Shown here: positions 43,180 to 54,509 of the stretch, piece after piece | How positions within the stretch are numbered: position 1 is the first letter of the stretch | Layout of the letters: every line of letters begins with the position of its first letter | Assembly: GCA_963921195.1 (NCBI GenBank) | Contig: OY992540.1 | Location: forward strand, 58,908,844 to 58,972,843 | Origin: Pegoplata infirma | Lineage: Eukaryota > Arthropoda > Insecta > Diptera > Anthomyiidae | Direction of reading: 5' to 3' | DNA length: 64,000 nucleotides | Translations under genes and position numbers: made by a program | The notes under the pieces: generated by a model | Seen by the model: only the letters and a program-made list of their open reading frames with translations | Database searches by the model: none | Told to the model about the DNA's origin: nothing

Positions 43180-43737
43180 CACAGAAAAAAAAAATTTAGT
43201 ACATTTTTAATACTATTGAGTAAAAAATTTCTCAAGTTTGCACCAGTAAACGATTTAATAGTATTGAGTAAACTTTTAATAAAAATTTATTAAATGTAAG
43301 AAAAAAAAATATTAAATTTTTAATTGACACAATTAAAACTTTACTCAAAATTTTAAGTTTTTTTTTAATTAAGTTTTTAGTTGTGATAAGTAAAAATCTA
43401 CTTAAAATATATCAATTTTTAAAGTTTAGAAAAGTTTCAATTTTTTTTTTTTTTTTAATTTTTTTTTTCCAACTTTTACCAAATATATTTATGTCTTAAA
43501 GACATAGAAAATTTTCATAAAGATGATTTCAAACTTTTATATACAAAAAACTACAAACTAAAGGAGAATTCAAAAAACTAAAAAAAAACATTAAATTTTT
43601 ATTAAATTATTTACTCAATTTTTTTAAAAAACTTTTGAGTAAATTTTTAATTGTGGCAATAAAAAGATTACTCAAATTTGGTTTTGAAATTTAAACAAGT
43701 GATTACTCAAATTTCCCTCCCCCTTATTTTTTCTGTG
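43180..43737. mobile_element. MITE with CACAGAAAAAA ends, intact copy
   Basis: The inverted ends CACAGAAAAAAAAAA and TTTTTTCTGTG are flanked by TG. The interior has 'atttactcaa' and 'ttgagtaa' repeats and matches 37902-38734 in reverse. This copy lacks the palindrome found there. Confidence 0.82.
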
Positions 43738-44660
43738 TGGGTAGTCTAACTAACAATAAGATCTCAAAAACCCAGCCTAACTAAGTACTGGTTTAGAAAA
43801 GCCCATTATCACTGCATTTAACGTGATGCTGGTTGGTTATTTTTTTGCATTTTTTATTATTTAAGATTACGAACAGAGTAACAAACTTTTATAACCAATA
43901 CAAATAAAGGGGTAGGGTATAATAATGAATGAAAATGTTATTATCAAAAGTTATCAATAAATATTGTTTTTGTTTTATAAATTATGAAATACAAAAGAAT
44001 AAATATTAACAATAACGTAAATATGACAGCAACACACACCAACCAGCAGCGTTATCAGGGAATTTTCCCCATAAAAAAATACAAAATTTCGCCAAAAATC
44101 CCCAAACATTGAAAATATACGATTTTGACACATTTAATTACATATTTATAAATCCCCAAAATGTTTATTTAATAAACGGACCTTTAAATAACGCTCTTCG
44201 TAATCTACCAAGTATTTATCGCTTAAACTTATTTTAAAAAATATTCTTTACATAAAATTCAGCCCGTTGTATAAAGTAGATAAAACTTTGAATGTTTCCA
44301 AAAAATTCGCAAAATATTTTTTTGAAATTCCAAAAAAAAAAATCCATACAAAATTTTGTTGTCCGGGAGAAATCTCCAAGTATGGCAGCCCTGATAACCC
44401 GTGTAAAATAGGTAAACTAAAGATAGGCATTGAAATGCGCGGGCTAAAAAAAATATTAATATAAAATTTGTAATTTTTATAAAATTAATAACAGAAAACA
44501 ATGATGTCATTAATTTAAGTAGGCTAACATAGATAAATATTAAAACAATAACAGAAAAAGTAATAACAATTCTGCGGTATGATAAGATTAAAATTCTTTT
44601 AAATTAATTTGCCTTAACAAAAAATAAATAATAATAAATTGATGTTAAGGTTATTTATAC
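43738..44660. other. Non-coding DNA with a possible hAT relic
   Basis: 'gttatcagggaattttcccc' (44050) and 'atggcagccctgataac' (44383-44399) are inverted and resemble hAT termini of the CAGGGCTGCCA type, but the flanking duplication is not convincing. Nothing else is supported. Confidence 0.4.
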
Positions 44661-44664
44661 ATAA

Positions 44665-44775
44665 ATTCTTAATAGGCAAGGTTGGATGGTCGTCCGCCAA
44701 TATGGCAAATTCATTCGGATGCATAAGGCCCATTGTGATTCCCTTATTTGTCATTTCCCTACCAAAACCTTATTA
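44665..44775 (-). repeat. LINE 3'-UTR fragment, antisense
   Basis: 'ggttggatggtcgtccgcca' and 'ataaggcccattgtgattcc' match the insert at 56823-56935, which continues into the LINE C-terminal coding region. This is therefore a 5'-truncated 3' end of that LINE in antisense orientation. Confidence 0.7.
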
Positions 44776-45600
44776 CATTTGTTTAAAATTTATTAAAAAA
44801 GATGTAGTACATAACAACAACATTTCCCTCCAAAAGTATTAAATTATTTAGTTCTTTTCTAAAACAATAAAAGTTTAAAATTTTAAAAATTTATTTTTCT
44901 CTCCAATTGCGTGATGCCCTTAAGGTAAAAGACTAGGTTACTTATTTTGCAGTTAACGAAGTACAGTGTGATGGCACTTTATCAACTTCAACTTCAAGAA
45001 TTCTTAATATTATTCACAGGTACACACAACATACTTTTTATAACAATAAAAAATTTAAAAAAAAAATGCATTTTAATTTATAAAATAAAAAGAACGACGA
45101 GTTTTGTTTCTTATGAATGCATGTTTTTTTATGTGTAAATGCATGTTTTTATTATTTGGAAAGGGTAGGAAACAAGAACATAAGAAGCACAAATGAATAC
45201 CTAACAATTATAAAACAAGAAAATAAGAAAAAATTAAACGTAAAATTAACAAAACAATGCAAATACTAAAAAAAAACTGTGATAAAAAGGAATCCTTTAC
45301 TTTTATTCGCTCTAACTCTAGTAGTGGGGCCAATATAGCGTGTTTGGATAAGCAAGGATGACGATTTCCACTTGCGATGAATGTGTAAGCAAATTCAGTT
45401 ATTGTAATTTTTGCACTACACTTTTGCACTAAGAAGAAATTCGAAAATCCCCGAGCGATCGATCTTTCTTACTAGGTTGAAATAAATGGGGATATGAATA
45501 TTTCATTACCTAATTTTCTAAAGAATTCTGATAATGGAGAAATTGAAAAATTCTCGAAACGATTGTCAATTCATTCCTAAAAATTAGCAAATTTTTAGAC
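44776..45600. other. Non-coding stretch, nothing recognised
   Basis: AT-rich sequence without convincing frames, inverted repeats or family fragments. Confidence 0.4.
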
Positions 45601-46135
45601 TTGTGGTTAATCGTTCAATGGAGTGAGCGCTCATTCTAGTTCATTTCAGATAAAAGACCTAGTTCGTTCATCTAGTTCAATCGCTCTTTTGTCTTTTTCG
45701 TTCAACAGTTCGTGAACGAATTATTTTGATCATGTCTGTTGGTCGTTCATCTAGTTCAAATCGGTCAATTTTGGTTTTCGTTCAACAGCTCGTGATCGAA
45801 TCATTTCGATCATGTCTGTTGTTTTGGCTTTCGTTCAAAAAATACAAAAATTTTGAATAAAAACATAATTAAAAATAAATATATAAAATTTTTGTAAAAA
45901 AAAACATAAATGATGAGAAAGCGTGCCAAAAGAGGAGAAAAAAGTAACGCCTAATGACAAAATTAACAAAAACAAAATTGGACGACCGAACTGAAAGATC
46001 AAAATGAAGTAATGACACATTGAGCTGATTGAACGAAAAGACCTAAAAGAGCTGAAATGAACGAACTAGAAAAATCGCTCAGTTAAGTGAATAGTTCAAT
46101 TGAACTAGTTCGTTCGTGAACGACACAACTCTACA
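45601..46135. mobile_element. TTCGTTCA-rich hAT-like element
   Basis: The right end 'gttcgtgaacgacacaactc' is a typical terminal style. The body repeats 'gttcgttcatctagttca', and a block of about 78 bp occurs twice in tandem (about 45664-45742 and 45743-45822, each ending 'gatcatgtctgttg'). Part of the array recurs in inverse sense near 46040-46120 ('gaacgaactag'). A left terminus was not secured. Confidence 0.55.
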
Positions 46136-46631
46136 AATTTTTTCATAGCAACAATTCTATGAGTATTTAATGAGAGAAAAAGCTAACATTAATTAATAAT
46201 AGGAAGCATAAAAGTGGTCTCGAACTGGAATAAAGTCTATTTCAATTCACAATAACAAGGTCGAATAAATAACAAATTTTTATACCCTACACCACTCTTT
46301 CGTCAGGGGTATAATGAGTTTGTGGTGATATTTGTAACTACCCGAAATATTGGTACCCCGATTCAAGTATACCGATCGACTAAGAATCACCTTTTGAGTC
46401 GATTTAAAACTAAAGCTTCTTTTGCACTAAGGAAGAAGCCTATTGAAATTGTAAGAAAACGGTCCATGTTTAGACCTAGACCGCATTAAAACGTCCCCTT
46501 TGAGTTTGACTCAAGTGAATCTTATTACAGTATTATAATACACACAAAAAAAAACTTTCCCTAGTAAAAATATTATACTAAATATATCTAATTTGATTCA
46601 TAAAATGGTTCTATCAAATAATATCTAATAG
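46136..46631. repeat. Dispersed repeat family B fragment and AT-rich DNA
   Basis: 46280-46500 contains 'ataccctacaccactctttc', 'ggggtataatgagtttgtgg' and 'acccgaaatattggtacccc', the reverse of the end of the family B copy at 11886-12575. The remainder up to the foldback is AT-rich. Confidence 0.6.
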
Positions 46632-47845
46632 CACTGCGTGACAAAACTAACCACTATTTTAGAAAACAAGAGGTACGACCATCATTTCAATATATTTCGG
46701 ACATGATGAATCGAATGGCGTACTACGTTTTTCGATGTATGGTACAGTTTTCTTGTAAAATGTCATTAAAGATTGGCTGATTTTCAACTGCTTTTTTAAC
46801 AAAAAAATTTCCAAGCCAATGATTTTTAAATTTTATGGCATGGAAAACAAAGATATAACTTGTAGCAATATTTCTAATATAAATTTGGTTTAAAGCTTCT
46901 CGTCTTAAGCCCTTAAATTCGCGAATTTCTTCATTTTTTTAAGTTTTCGCGAAATTAACCGCTTAATTGGTCTCTGATAAGAAAAACTTGCATTTTGTGG
47001 ATCATAAAGGCGTCATTAACACTACGAATAGTGGACAAAAAACATCTATGTTATATAGACCATCATGATGAAAATCGCGAAAACCCGTTTTTTTATATGG
47101 CAGCATCACTTTAGGAGATGATTTGAGGCTTCATCTTTTAGTATATAATGTTGGAACCTTAAACAATGAACTGACCCAAAATTTGTCCAAAAAAGTTTTC
47201 ATTTGCAAAAGTTATCTTAACAAAAACTATAATTATTGCATGGCAAACACTGAAATAATAGTTTTTGTTAAGATAACTTTTGCTAATGAAAACTTTTTTG
47301 GCGAATTTTTGGTCAGTTAGTTGTTTAAGGTTCCCACATTATATACTAAAAGATGGAACCTTAAATCATTTCGTAAAGTGATGCTGGCATATACAAAAAA
47401 ACGGTTTTTCGCGATTTTCATCATGATGGTCCATATAACAAAGCTGTTTTTTGTCCACTATTCGTATTGTTAGGGATGCATTTTTGAATCATTAAAAGCA
47501 AGTCTTTTATCAAAGTCCAATTTGGTTGTTAATTTCGCAAAAACCTTAAAAAATAAACAAATTCGCGAATTTAAGGGCTTAAGTTGAAAAGCTTTAAACC
47601 GAATTTGCATAAGAAATGTTGCTACAAGTCATATCTTTGTTTTCCATGTCATAAAATTTATAAACCATTTACTTTGCAAATTTTTTTGTTAAAAAACTGG
47701 CTCGAAATCAACAAATCTTTAACGACATTTTGCAAGAAAACTGTACCATACATTGAAAAACGGAGTACGCTAATCGAATCAGCATGTCCGAAATGTATAA
47801 AAATGATGGTCGTAACTCTTGTTTATTTTTTAGTGTTCCGCAGTG
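46632..47845. mobile_element. 1.2-kb foldback element, arms about 600 bp, TAG duplication
   Basis: The ends CACTGCGTGACA and (reverse strand) CACTGCGGAACA are inverted, and TAG flanks both sides (46629-46631 and 47846-47848). The arms match along almost their whole length, for example 'gttagtatataatg'-type and 'aaaatcgcgaaaacc' blocks, and meet near 47234-47257. Mismatches are scattered through the arms. Open frames in each arm mirror each other. The CACTG end recalls CACTA/Chapaev-like elements, which is inference. Confidence 0.88.
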
Positions 47846-47930
47846 TAGTTTTACTTTAGATCAAAAAATATAAAAACTGATACAATTTGATCCGGAATTT
47901 GGTCAAATCTAATTATATCAAATTGATCTT

Positions 47931-49139
47931 ATAACACCGTCCGATTGTCAATATTAAACACGAACCGGTAATATACGTCTGAAAATAGAGATCAAATGGA
48001 GTAAAACTGCATTTACAGATTTTCATTTCGTGATCATGTTTCCTTTTAAAAGGACTTCAAAGTTTTAAAGGATACATTTTGAAAAATATTTTTGTACTTG
48101 TCCTAGGATGACACTGCTGATGGCAAATTAAAGAGGAGGATCTCCCCTAATTATTCCATTTTTTGTTTTTGCCATAACAGGATAAAAGGATGTAAATAAA
48201 GTCACTTGAAAACTTTATCAAAATATTTTGTTGAAAATTTTAAATGTTATTGAAGGATACTTTTTTGAAAAGACGTTACTTACCTCCTTTTTCCTGATAT
48301 GAAAAAGTAATAAAATAGGAAAATTAGGGGAGACTCTCCTCTTTCATTTGGTATCACTGGTGGCATCCTAGGACAAGTACAAATATTAAAAAAATATTTT
48401 ATAAAATTTAATCCTCTAAAACTTTGAAGTCTTTTTAAAAGGAAACAGGATCACGAAATGAAAAACTGTAAAAGCAATTTTACTAACAAGGGAAGTATCT
48501 CAACCCTTATGAACCGATTTGCCTGAAACTTAAAATATATATCAAAGAGACAATTCTAAGGTTGGGGTGTCTCGGCTTATCGGCCATATCGGTGTTTCAA
48601 AATTTCGTTGTCCCCTTATGAAACAATATGGACCTGCGGGAAAATTTCGATAAATCCCGAGCTAACCGGAATATCCTCTAGAGCAAAAATACGTGTCGAC
48701 TTAAGTTTAATAAAGATTATTTCGTATTCATATGGACATCGTAGGTCTATGTCTTCATATAAATACCCCCCAAATTTCATGAAAAAAGTATTTACCGAAG
48801 CCAAACTTGTACAAGGTTGTGCCACCATTAGATAGGCATTAAAAAAATCTTTCTTCTCATATGTAAACATCATATAGTTTCTTAGAAAAAAATGGCTGAA
48901 AAATCCAAAAAACGATTTTTTCGCCATTTTTTTACCCATGTTTTGAACCCCTAAATCCCCGATATGGCCGATAAGCCGAGATACCCCAACCTTAGAATTG
49001 CCTCTATTATATATATTTTACGTTTCATTCAAATCGGTTCATAAGGGTTGAGATACTTCCCTTGTAAGTCTCTAGATTCAAACGTATACTATCCAGTTCG
49101 GGTTCAACGACTTTTTTAATTTTTGTCGGACGGTGTTAT
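47931..49139. mobile_element. Nested foldback: outer element with ATAACACCGTCCGA ends
   Basis: ATAACACCGTCCGA at the left and TCGGACGGTGTTAT at the right are perfect. The outer arms continue to about 48000 and from 49066. Inside, a second palindrome (about 48001-48485) has arms with 'tgtttccttttaaaaggact'. To its right a third foldback element (48487-49064) is inserted. No coding frame is supported. Confidence 0.85.
48487..49064. mobile_element. Foldback MITE with CAAGGGAAGTATCTCAACCC ends, TAA duplication
   Basis: The ends CAAGGGAAGTATCTCAACCC and its complement are perfect inverted repeats, with arms of about 125 bp including 'ggccgataagccgagatacc'. TAA flanks both sides (48484-48486 and 49065-49067), as in PIF/Harbinger-type targets. 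It is inserted into the foldback at 47931-49139. Confidence 0.87.
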
Positions 49140-51170
49140 CTTTAAAAAGTTAATTTTGGACTACCTCTTTAAATTTTATGAAGATTTAAGTGTGTCACCA
49201 GAGAGACATACCTTGTGAGAATGTTACAGATTTTCCATAATAAGTCGTGTTTATAACTTTTATAATAAAATATTTTCAGTTGCGTCACAAATATACAACC
49301 AGTTCCATTTTTAATGCCCTTAAATCAAATTATTTTGAGGCGCCCATTTAAGGGCCAATTCGTTTTTATTTCCATTTTGCCACTGACTTTCTTTTAGAAA
49401 TTTGTGTACTTATCTTTAAACTCTTACCAACAATTATAAAAATGGCACTTACCTAAAAAAGAAAGAAAAAAAAGAAAATAAATTAGTTAAGATTGTTATA
49501 AACTAATGTTTTATTCACTCAAAATAATTACTCTGTTAAATACTCTGTAAAATGACTGTAATCTCAATTCGACAGATATTTGACAAAGTTATCTGTCAAA
49601 ATACTGATTTTAAGAAAATACTTTGTATTTTCCTGTGATCGAAAAACAAAATTTTGTAAAATTGGAGTTACTCGTTAAAAACTCGTAATTTTCACAAAAA
49701 TAAAAAGTTTTATTCATAAAATGAATTTAACTAAAACTTTGTAAATTACTACATTGTACAAGTTACATTGTACAAGTTTCCCTTAAAGAACTAATTCCAT
49801 TAATCTAAACCTTACAATGCTCCTAAAAAACTTTGAAGACTAATTTGATCAACACTCATCCGATTACATCTCATAATTATGAAGGCTCGCAGCTGTCTGT
49901 CGTATTCCTGTACCAGGTGACCAACATTTCTAAAGTTTTTTTTTCATACAAATATTTGACATCACTGATCATAACCAATGAGTTATACTGTATATGTAAA
50001 TATGAACGTATTTTATGTTTGTCTATCTTTCATTCTATGTCTGTATGTTCTGATGTATTCCGTATGAGTGTGTTTATGATATCACTGAAGATACTCAAAC
50101 AAAGCTAAATTACCTTTAACTGGGTATAAAAACACAACAAACAAACCATGTTGTTAAAGCTAAGGGTCTTGTGAAAAAGCTTTACAAGCACCGGAAATGT
50201 CTAATGATTGCTTGAAAGACACCGACAGACCAAACGACCGTAAGACCAAACAAACGAACGACTAACTGGCAAAAATTTGCACCTATTTGACTAACTGGGT
50301 GCTGTGGTTGGTTGGTGGATGGTAGTTGATGGTGATGAGTAAATGTTAAAACATGAAGGATACAAAAGAAAAAAATAGGAATGTCTTATGGGAAAAGCGA
50401 CTGTCTTTGTAACGATGTGTATTTTATTTTTATATAAAAAATGTCTTGTGCAGCACAAGTAAATGCATTTTATTTCAATATGTAAATGTTTTTTTTTTTG
50501 CTGCATATTTTTGTATTTATTCTTTAAATTGCCAGGAATTATAAAGGTGAATATTTTTGAACAGGGTAAGGCAAAAGTAATGAAACAAATATTAGGGCAT
50601 TAGTATGTTTGGCGGTAGATAACAGACAAGGACTATCAGAAGTGCGGGAAAAGAAACTAGTAGAATGAAATACTTTACTTTCACATGGTAAATTTAGACA
50701 GAAAATTCGGCTCCCCAAAATTATTGAATTTTTGACAAAGGGACAAACTAGAGCTTTCATGTCCTGGCTTGTTCTGGGGGGTTACCGCGTGTTTCGATTC
50801 GAAAGAAACTGTTCGAATTCGAACACTTTTAAGATTAATATTTTGTATGTATTTGTCATTCGATTGGAAAGGTTTTTCTTTTCGTATTAAAATACTAAGT
50901 GACCCCCCTGGTAACAAAAAGAATTTTGAAATGGTTTCTATCCTATTACGTTGGATAAATTAGGTAAGCAGGCAGCCGCATATCGGTTAGCTCACGTGTG
51001 ACCTTCGATAAACATGGTCCCGCTGTGTTACCTTTTAAAGAAGAAAAGATAAGGAGCGGAGAAGAAGAGGTAGGAAAGAATCCTCAAATGACATCACTGG
51101 GATCCTAACGAAATCACTCGGATTCCGAAATGAACGAGTTTATCCTACTGATGTCCATATCAGACAATCA
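49140..51170. other. Longest stretch without recognised repeats
   Basis: Contains less repetitive sequence than its surroundings. 'tttaactgggtataaaaa' (50117) is TATA-like, and a GGT/TGG-rich block lies at 50305-50340. Small frames at 50539-50760, 50681-50917 and 48616-48939 show no domains. If host sequence exists in the window, this and 60851-62540 are the best candidates, but I cannot support a gene. Confidence 0.35.
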
Positions 51171-51172
51171 TG

Positions 51173-51550
51173 TCAAATCTGGCAGCATCGGTCTGCCAAA
51201 ATGTTTGGCTCTTCGATGGCGAAGAAAGTGCAATGCCGTATCTTCATTTGCCACGTCGTGACATTTCCCTCATTAGCCATTGTGATGTATTCCCAGTTTA
51301 TTGGCGCATGTGCAATGTTTCCCGTAATGGATGCAACCAGGTTACGTAGCTGATTCCGATGCAGTTGAATGATCCTACCCGCAGACCGGCGATCATGTGA
51401 CGGCCACACCATCCTCATGTTAGAGCACGTGGGTTGACGTCGAAACCTGTCGTTGGCGATCTGTAATTGCGAAGTCTCGCTCTGCCGCTTAATCGGATTG
51501 ATCGGAATGCCAGGCGTATGATTGATCCCTTCAAAATGTTGAGTCATACC
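51173..51550 (-). pseudogene. LINE ORF2 C-terminal relic, antisense
   Basis: On the minus strand a frame contains 'RNQLRNLVASITG', the post-RNase-H signature of LOA/I-type LINE ORF2 (usually L-x-R-x-x-L-x-x-L-x-x-x-I-T-G-H). After that a frameshift scrambles the zinc-knuckle part, although its tail can be recognised in another frame. It is a 5'-truncated, decayed copy. Confidence 0.65.
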
Positions 51551-51600
51551 TGGCTAAATTCATCGCCAACACAGTTACCATTTGTACCCAAACGTTCACA

Positions 51601-51838
51601 CACAGAAAAAAAAGTTTCCAATCAAACTTCTCAGTTGTAATAACTCAAAATTCGGTAGCTTCTACTATATTTGGCTGTGACAACAAAATTTGTTGGTTGC
51701 CTCAATTACAATCCAGTTACAATATCCGAGTTCATTTGTGACAACCGATATTTAACTGGGACGCATATAGATGAAAATGTTCCAAACGATTTTTTGTTGC
51801 AATAACTGACTTTAAGAGGGAAATCAGCAAATTCATTT
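51601..51838. mobile_element. MITE with CACAGAAAAAA end and CAGTTG-rich interior
   Basis: Same family as 16826-17070: 'tcagttgtaataactcaaaa', 'aaccgatatttaactgg' and 'cgattttttgttgcaataac' occur in the same order. The right end has decayed ('agcaaattcatttac'). It lies between antisense LINE relics. Confidence 0.72.
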
Positions 51839-51904
51839 ACATGCACCCATATGAGTGCCACAGAGGTTTGAGGGGTATTTCCTTCAATATTTCCGCTGTA
51901 TTAA

Positions 51905-52340
51905 AAAGATTAACTTTTTAAAACACCCCGATTTCCACTAGAGAAGTCAACAAAATATTATTCAGGCAATCTATGTCAACGAAAAATGTTCGCCCTAAAT
52001 GTCTGAGGCGAAGTTCTTTTAGTACTAAACATTCACATATCGTGTCGACAACTTCTAAATAATCCCAGTTACAAATTTCCATTTTCAACATTGAGCAGAT
52101 TATACAATTTCCTATCCGTACTCCTACCAAAAGGCTGACCGTCCGCTTTCAAAATTCAGGAAGACTTTTCGTGCTCTTAGGTTTTGGGAACGGCCATAGG
52201 GTCGCAATCTTTTATACGTAGTATTACATCAATTTTGTTCTTTACCTTTATTAGAGGTAAAGCTTAGGCTCTACCTGTTTCCCCACCGTCTTAGAGCAAT
52301 ATCTGGCGCACTCTTTGGCCAATTCGTTCCCTGCACAAAG
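51905..52340 (-). pseudogene. LINE ORF2 RNase H end and C-terminus, antisense
   Basis: Minus strand: about 52340-52290 encodes the RNase H end 'GNELAKECAR' (family GNExAxExAR; Lys replaces the expected Asp). Then come frame changes and, at 52130-51918, the C-terminal block 'LRHLGRTFFVDIDCLNN'. It matches the tails at 52370-52690 and 56823-57089. Several lesions make it non-functional. Confidence 0.72.
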
Positions 52341-52369
52341 TCGTTTCCTTCTGTTACAAAATACTATTT

Positions 52370-52690
52370 CTTAAACCACCGCAATTCCCTAAGATATTCT
52401 GCTAGAGATGCCAATAAAACATCGTTTCCAGGTTATCGAAAATTTTTTGCAATAGCTGTCTAAGGCGGCGCTTACCCAGACCCAGAAATTTACATAACAA
52501 GTGCTTTACATACTTCTCCTCCTCCACTTCTCTACAACTGCTACAATAGTCCCTGTCAGAGATATCCATACACCGTCCTTTAGGCAGATTACACAATGCC
52601 CTGTCAGTACTTCCACCAATAGGCTAACAATCCGTTTACTAAAAATAAGAAGACTTTCTGTCCTCTAGGCATTTGGCTGTGGCTACAGGG
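52370..52690 (-). pseudogene. LINE ORF2 C-terminal zinc-knuckle tail, antisense
   Basis: Minus strand contains 'DYCSSCREVEEEKYVKHLLC', a CCHC-type knuckle typical of the end of LINE ORF2, then 'LRQLLQKIFDNLETM' and, after a shift, a terminal 'AEYLRELRWF' block near 52400-52372. It directly adjoins the preceding relic, so two truncated copies are stacked head to tail. Confidence 0.75.
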
Positions 52691-52692
52691 TT

Positions 52693-52738
52693 CCTGCAGG
52701 AAGTAAGTGATATGCCCTGCAGGAAGTAAGTGATATGC
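52693..52738. repeat. Exact 23-bp tandem duplication at a LINE junction
   Basis: CCTGCAGGAAGTAAGTGATA plus TGC occurs twice in a row. It lies exactly between the antisense LINE tail and the sense LINE RNase H fragment. The ATG at 52735 is created by the second copy and is not a natural start. Confidence 0.9.
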
Positions 52739-53669
52739 CCTTAGACAGTATGACGCCTTGCATAGAGTTTGGTAGGAAGTTCAGTGTTAAATTTCCGAGA
52801 AGGGAAGACTGGTGTGATCCAGATAAACTTCTCAGAAATTACTCTGATACCTTCTATACGGACGGTTCTAGTACATTAGTTGGTTCTGGATCTGGTTGGT
52901 ATTTGGATGACGAAACCAAATACTCTCATGCCATGGGCAAAATGGCAACAGTTTTTCAGACTGAAGTGTTTGCTATTTTGGACGTGGCGACTTGGATAAT
53001 TGAAAATAGATGGAGGGATAGGAAAATCGGTATATGTAGTGACAGTCAAGCTGCACTCAAGGCACTGGATTCTCCAATCACAACGTCTAAAATTGTCCAA
53101 GAGTGCAGGCGCAGACTCAATGAGGTCTCATGTGAGAACAGGGTCTGCCTCTTGTGGGTTCCGGGTCATAGGGGAATACGGGGAAATGAGATTGCCGATT
53201 CTTTGGCAAACATTGGCTCCGATACAATTCCTCACAATCCGGAGCCTCAGATTGGTATAGGCTTGACGTGGATGATGCGTTGGATAGACTCTCACATGAA
53301 ATCAATTTTCATGGAAAGATGGTCCAATGAGTTGACATGTAGGAATACTAAATGTTTTGTGATAAGGCCAGACAAGAAAGTTACTATTTACTCAGTCTGT
53401 GTAGAAAAGACTGTCGCAAACTTACTGGCCTAATTACGGGACACAATGCCTGTGCTCGTCATATGACGAGATTGGGTGTCTTATCAGACCCTCTTTGTGC
53501 AGCTTGTCTTGAGGATGAGGACACAACAGAACACTACGTCTGTTATTGCCCAGCTTTCTCAAGATCAAGACTGCGGATAATGGGCTCTGATATTTTGTCG
53601 ATGGACATGGTCCATGGACTTCCCTTGTCTGACTTTCTCAGGTTTGTGAATGCAACTGAGAAGTTCTGA
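52735..53669 (+). pseudogene. LINE ORF2 fragment: RNase H plus C-terminal zinc knuckle
   Basis: This is the 3' part of a LINE ORF2. RNase H removes the RNA strand during target-primed reverse transcription. All four catalytic acids are present in the frame from 52735: Asp43 (YTDGSS), Glu77 (QTEVF), Asp103 (CSDSQAA) and Asp155 (GNEIADSLA), with WVPGHRG before the last. Near 53340 the frame shifts once, after which 'RKLTGLITGH' and the CCHC-like 'CAACLEDEDTTEHYVCYC' follow, ending at a TGA at 53667-53669. Endonuclease and reverse transcriptase are missing (5' truncation). Presence of RNase H fits LOA or I-type LINEs. It is the best preserved LINE fragment here. Confidence 0.85.
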
Positions 53670-53839
53670 GCAAGCACCTTTCACTCTCTTTTAAACTTTC
53701 TCTCATTCTTTACTAATCTTTCCTTCTAGGGTATGGTACAATGGACTATTTTAAGTCTGAGCGCCATGGACTCGCCTAGCTTTCTTTCAAGGCTTGTACA
53801 ACCCACCCTCAACTCAAAACTCAGAAAAACTCAAAAGTG

Positions 53840-54065
53840 ATATCCAATTATCCATCATTGTATTCTCTGATATCCTATTAATGTCGATCATCAATTCCAC
53901 TCTAGGAACGGAGATGTCAGGATCGCGCACAATCATCAGCCAATTCGATCCCAGCGACCCCAGCGATTTTATATAGTTCCTAATATTTCTTGATTTTACA
54001 GAGTGGGATTTCCAGGCCTTTAAAGCTAAAAGACTGTCCGCGAAAATATTAATGGACGAAGGTCC
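53840..54065 (-). pseudogene. LINE RNase H relic, antisense, distal half
   Basis: Minus strand: 'NIFADSLLALKAWKSHSVKS' (the FxDSxxALKAL motif) near 54060-53990, then 'GIELADDCARS' near 53960-53920. The proximal half of the same domain lies at 54510-54870, separated by a sense-strand LINE tail. The split domain shows a nested insertion. Confidence 0.68.
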
Positions 54066-54074
54066 CTTGTCACA

Positions 54075-54505
54075 ATCATTTACGCGGTTTTATCAATTAC
54101 CAGCCAATCGCTTCCAAGAGGAGAATTTTAAACGGTGGTTGCTATAATTACCGGACACTGTCTTATAGGGAAGCACGATGAGCGGTTAAATGTGCAGTCG
54201 AATGACTTTGCCGGAGTAGCATGGATGAAGAGTAGTTGGAAACTATCGAACATTTCATCTGCCATTGTCTGGCACTTTCTGGTCAGAGACTTGCTTCACT
54301 GGGATCTAGGGAGCTGCACGATCTTTCTGATTTGTCGAATGTCAAAATTCAATATCTAAGGAGTTTCATAAAAAACTTAAATTGGTTTAACGACAGGACT
54401 AGTAGGGAAACCTTTTACAGTTCCGTAGTATCACAATGGACCTCATAAACTACATGTGTTGACGTAAAACGTCAGCAGCCACATACAAACTAATCTAACC
54501 TAAGC
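54075..54505 (+). pseudogene. LINE ORF2 C-terminal tail, sense, inserted in an antisense LINE
   Basis: Contains 'AIITGHCLIGKH' and 'IEHFICHCLALSGQRL' in two frames, matching the better copy at 58565-58810. The 3' end has 'tgttgacgtaaaacgtcagc' and 'aatctaacctaag', the same tail as near 60815-60850. It separates the two halves of the antisense RNase H domain. Confidence 0.72.
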
Positions 54506-54509
54506 CTAG

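Noticed and set aside
44056..44400. hAT element with CAGGGCTGCCA-like end
   Set aside because: The two ends match only over a few bases and no 8-bp duplication was found, so it was left as a possibility inside a non-coding stretch.
47584..47859. 91-codon frame and its mirror at 46.7-46.9 kb as genes
   Set aside because: Both are opposite arms of one foldback element.
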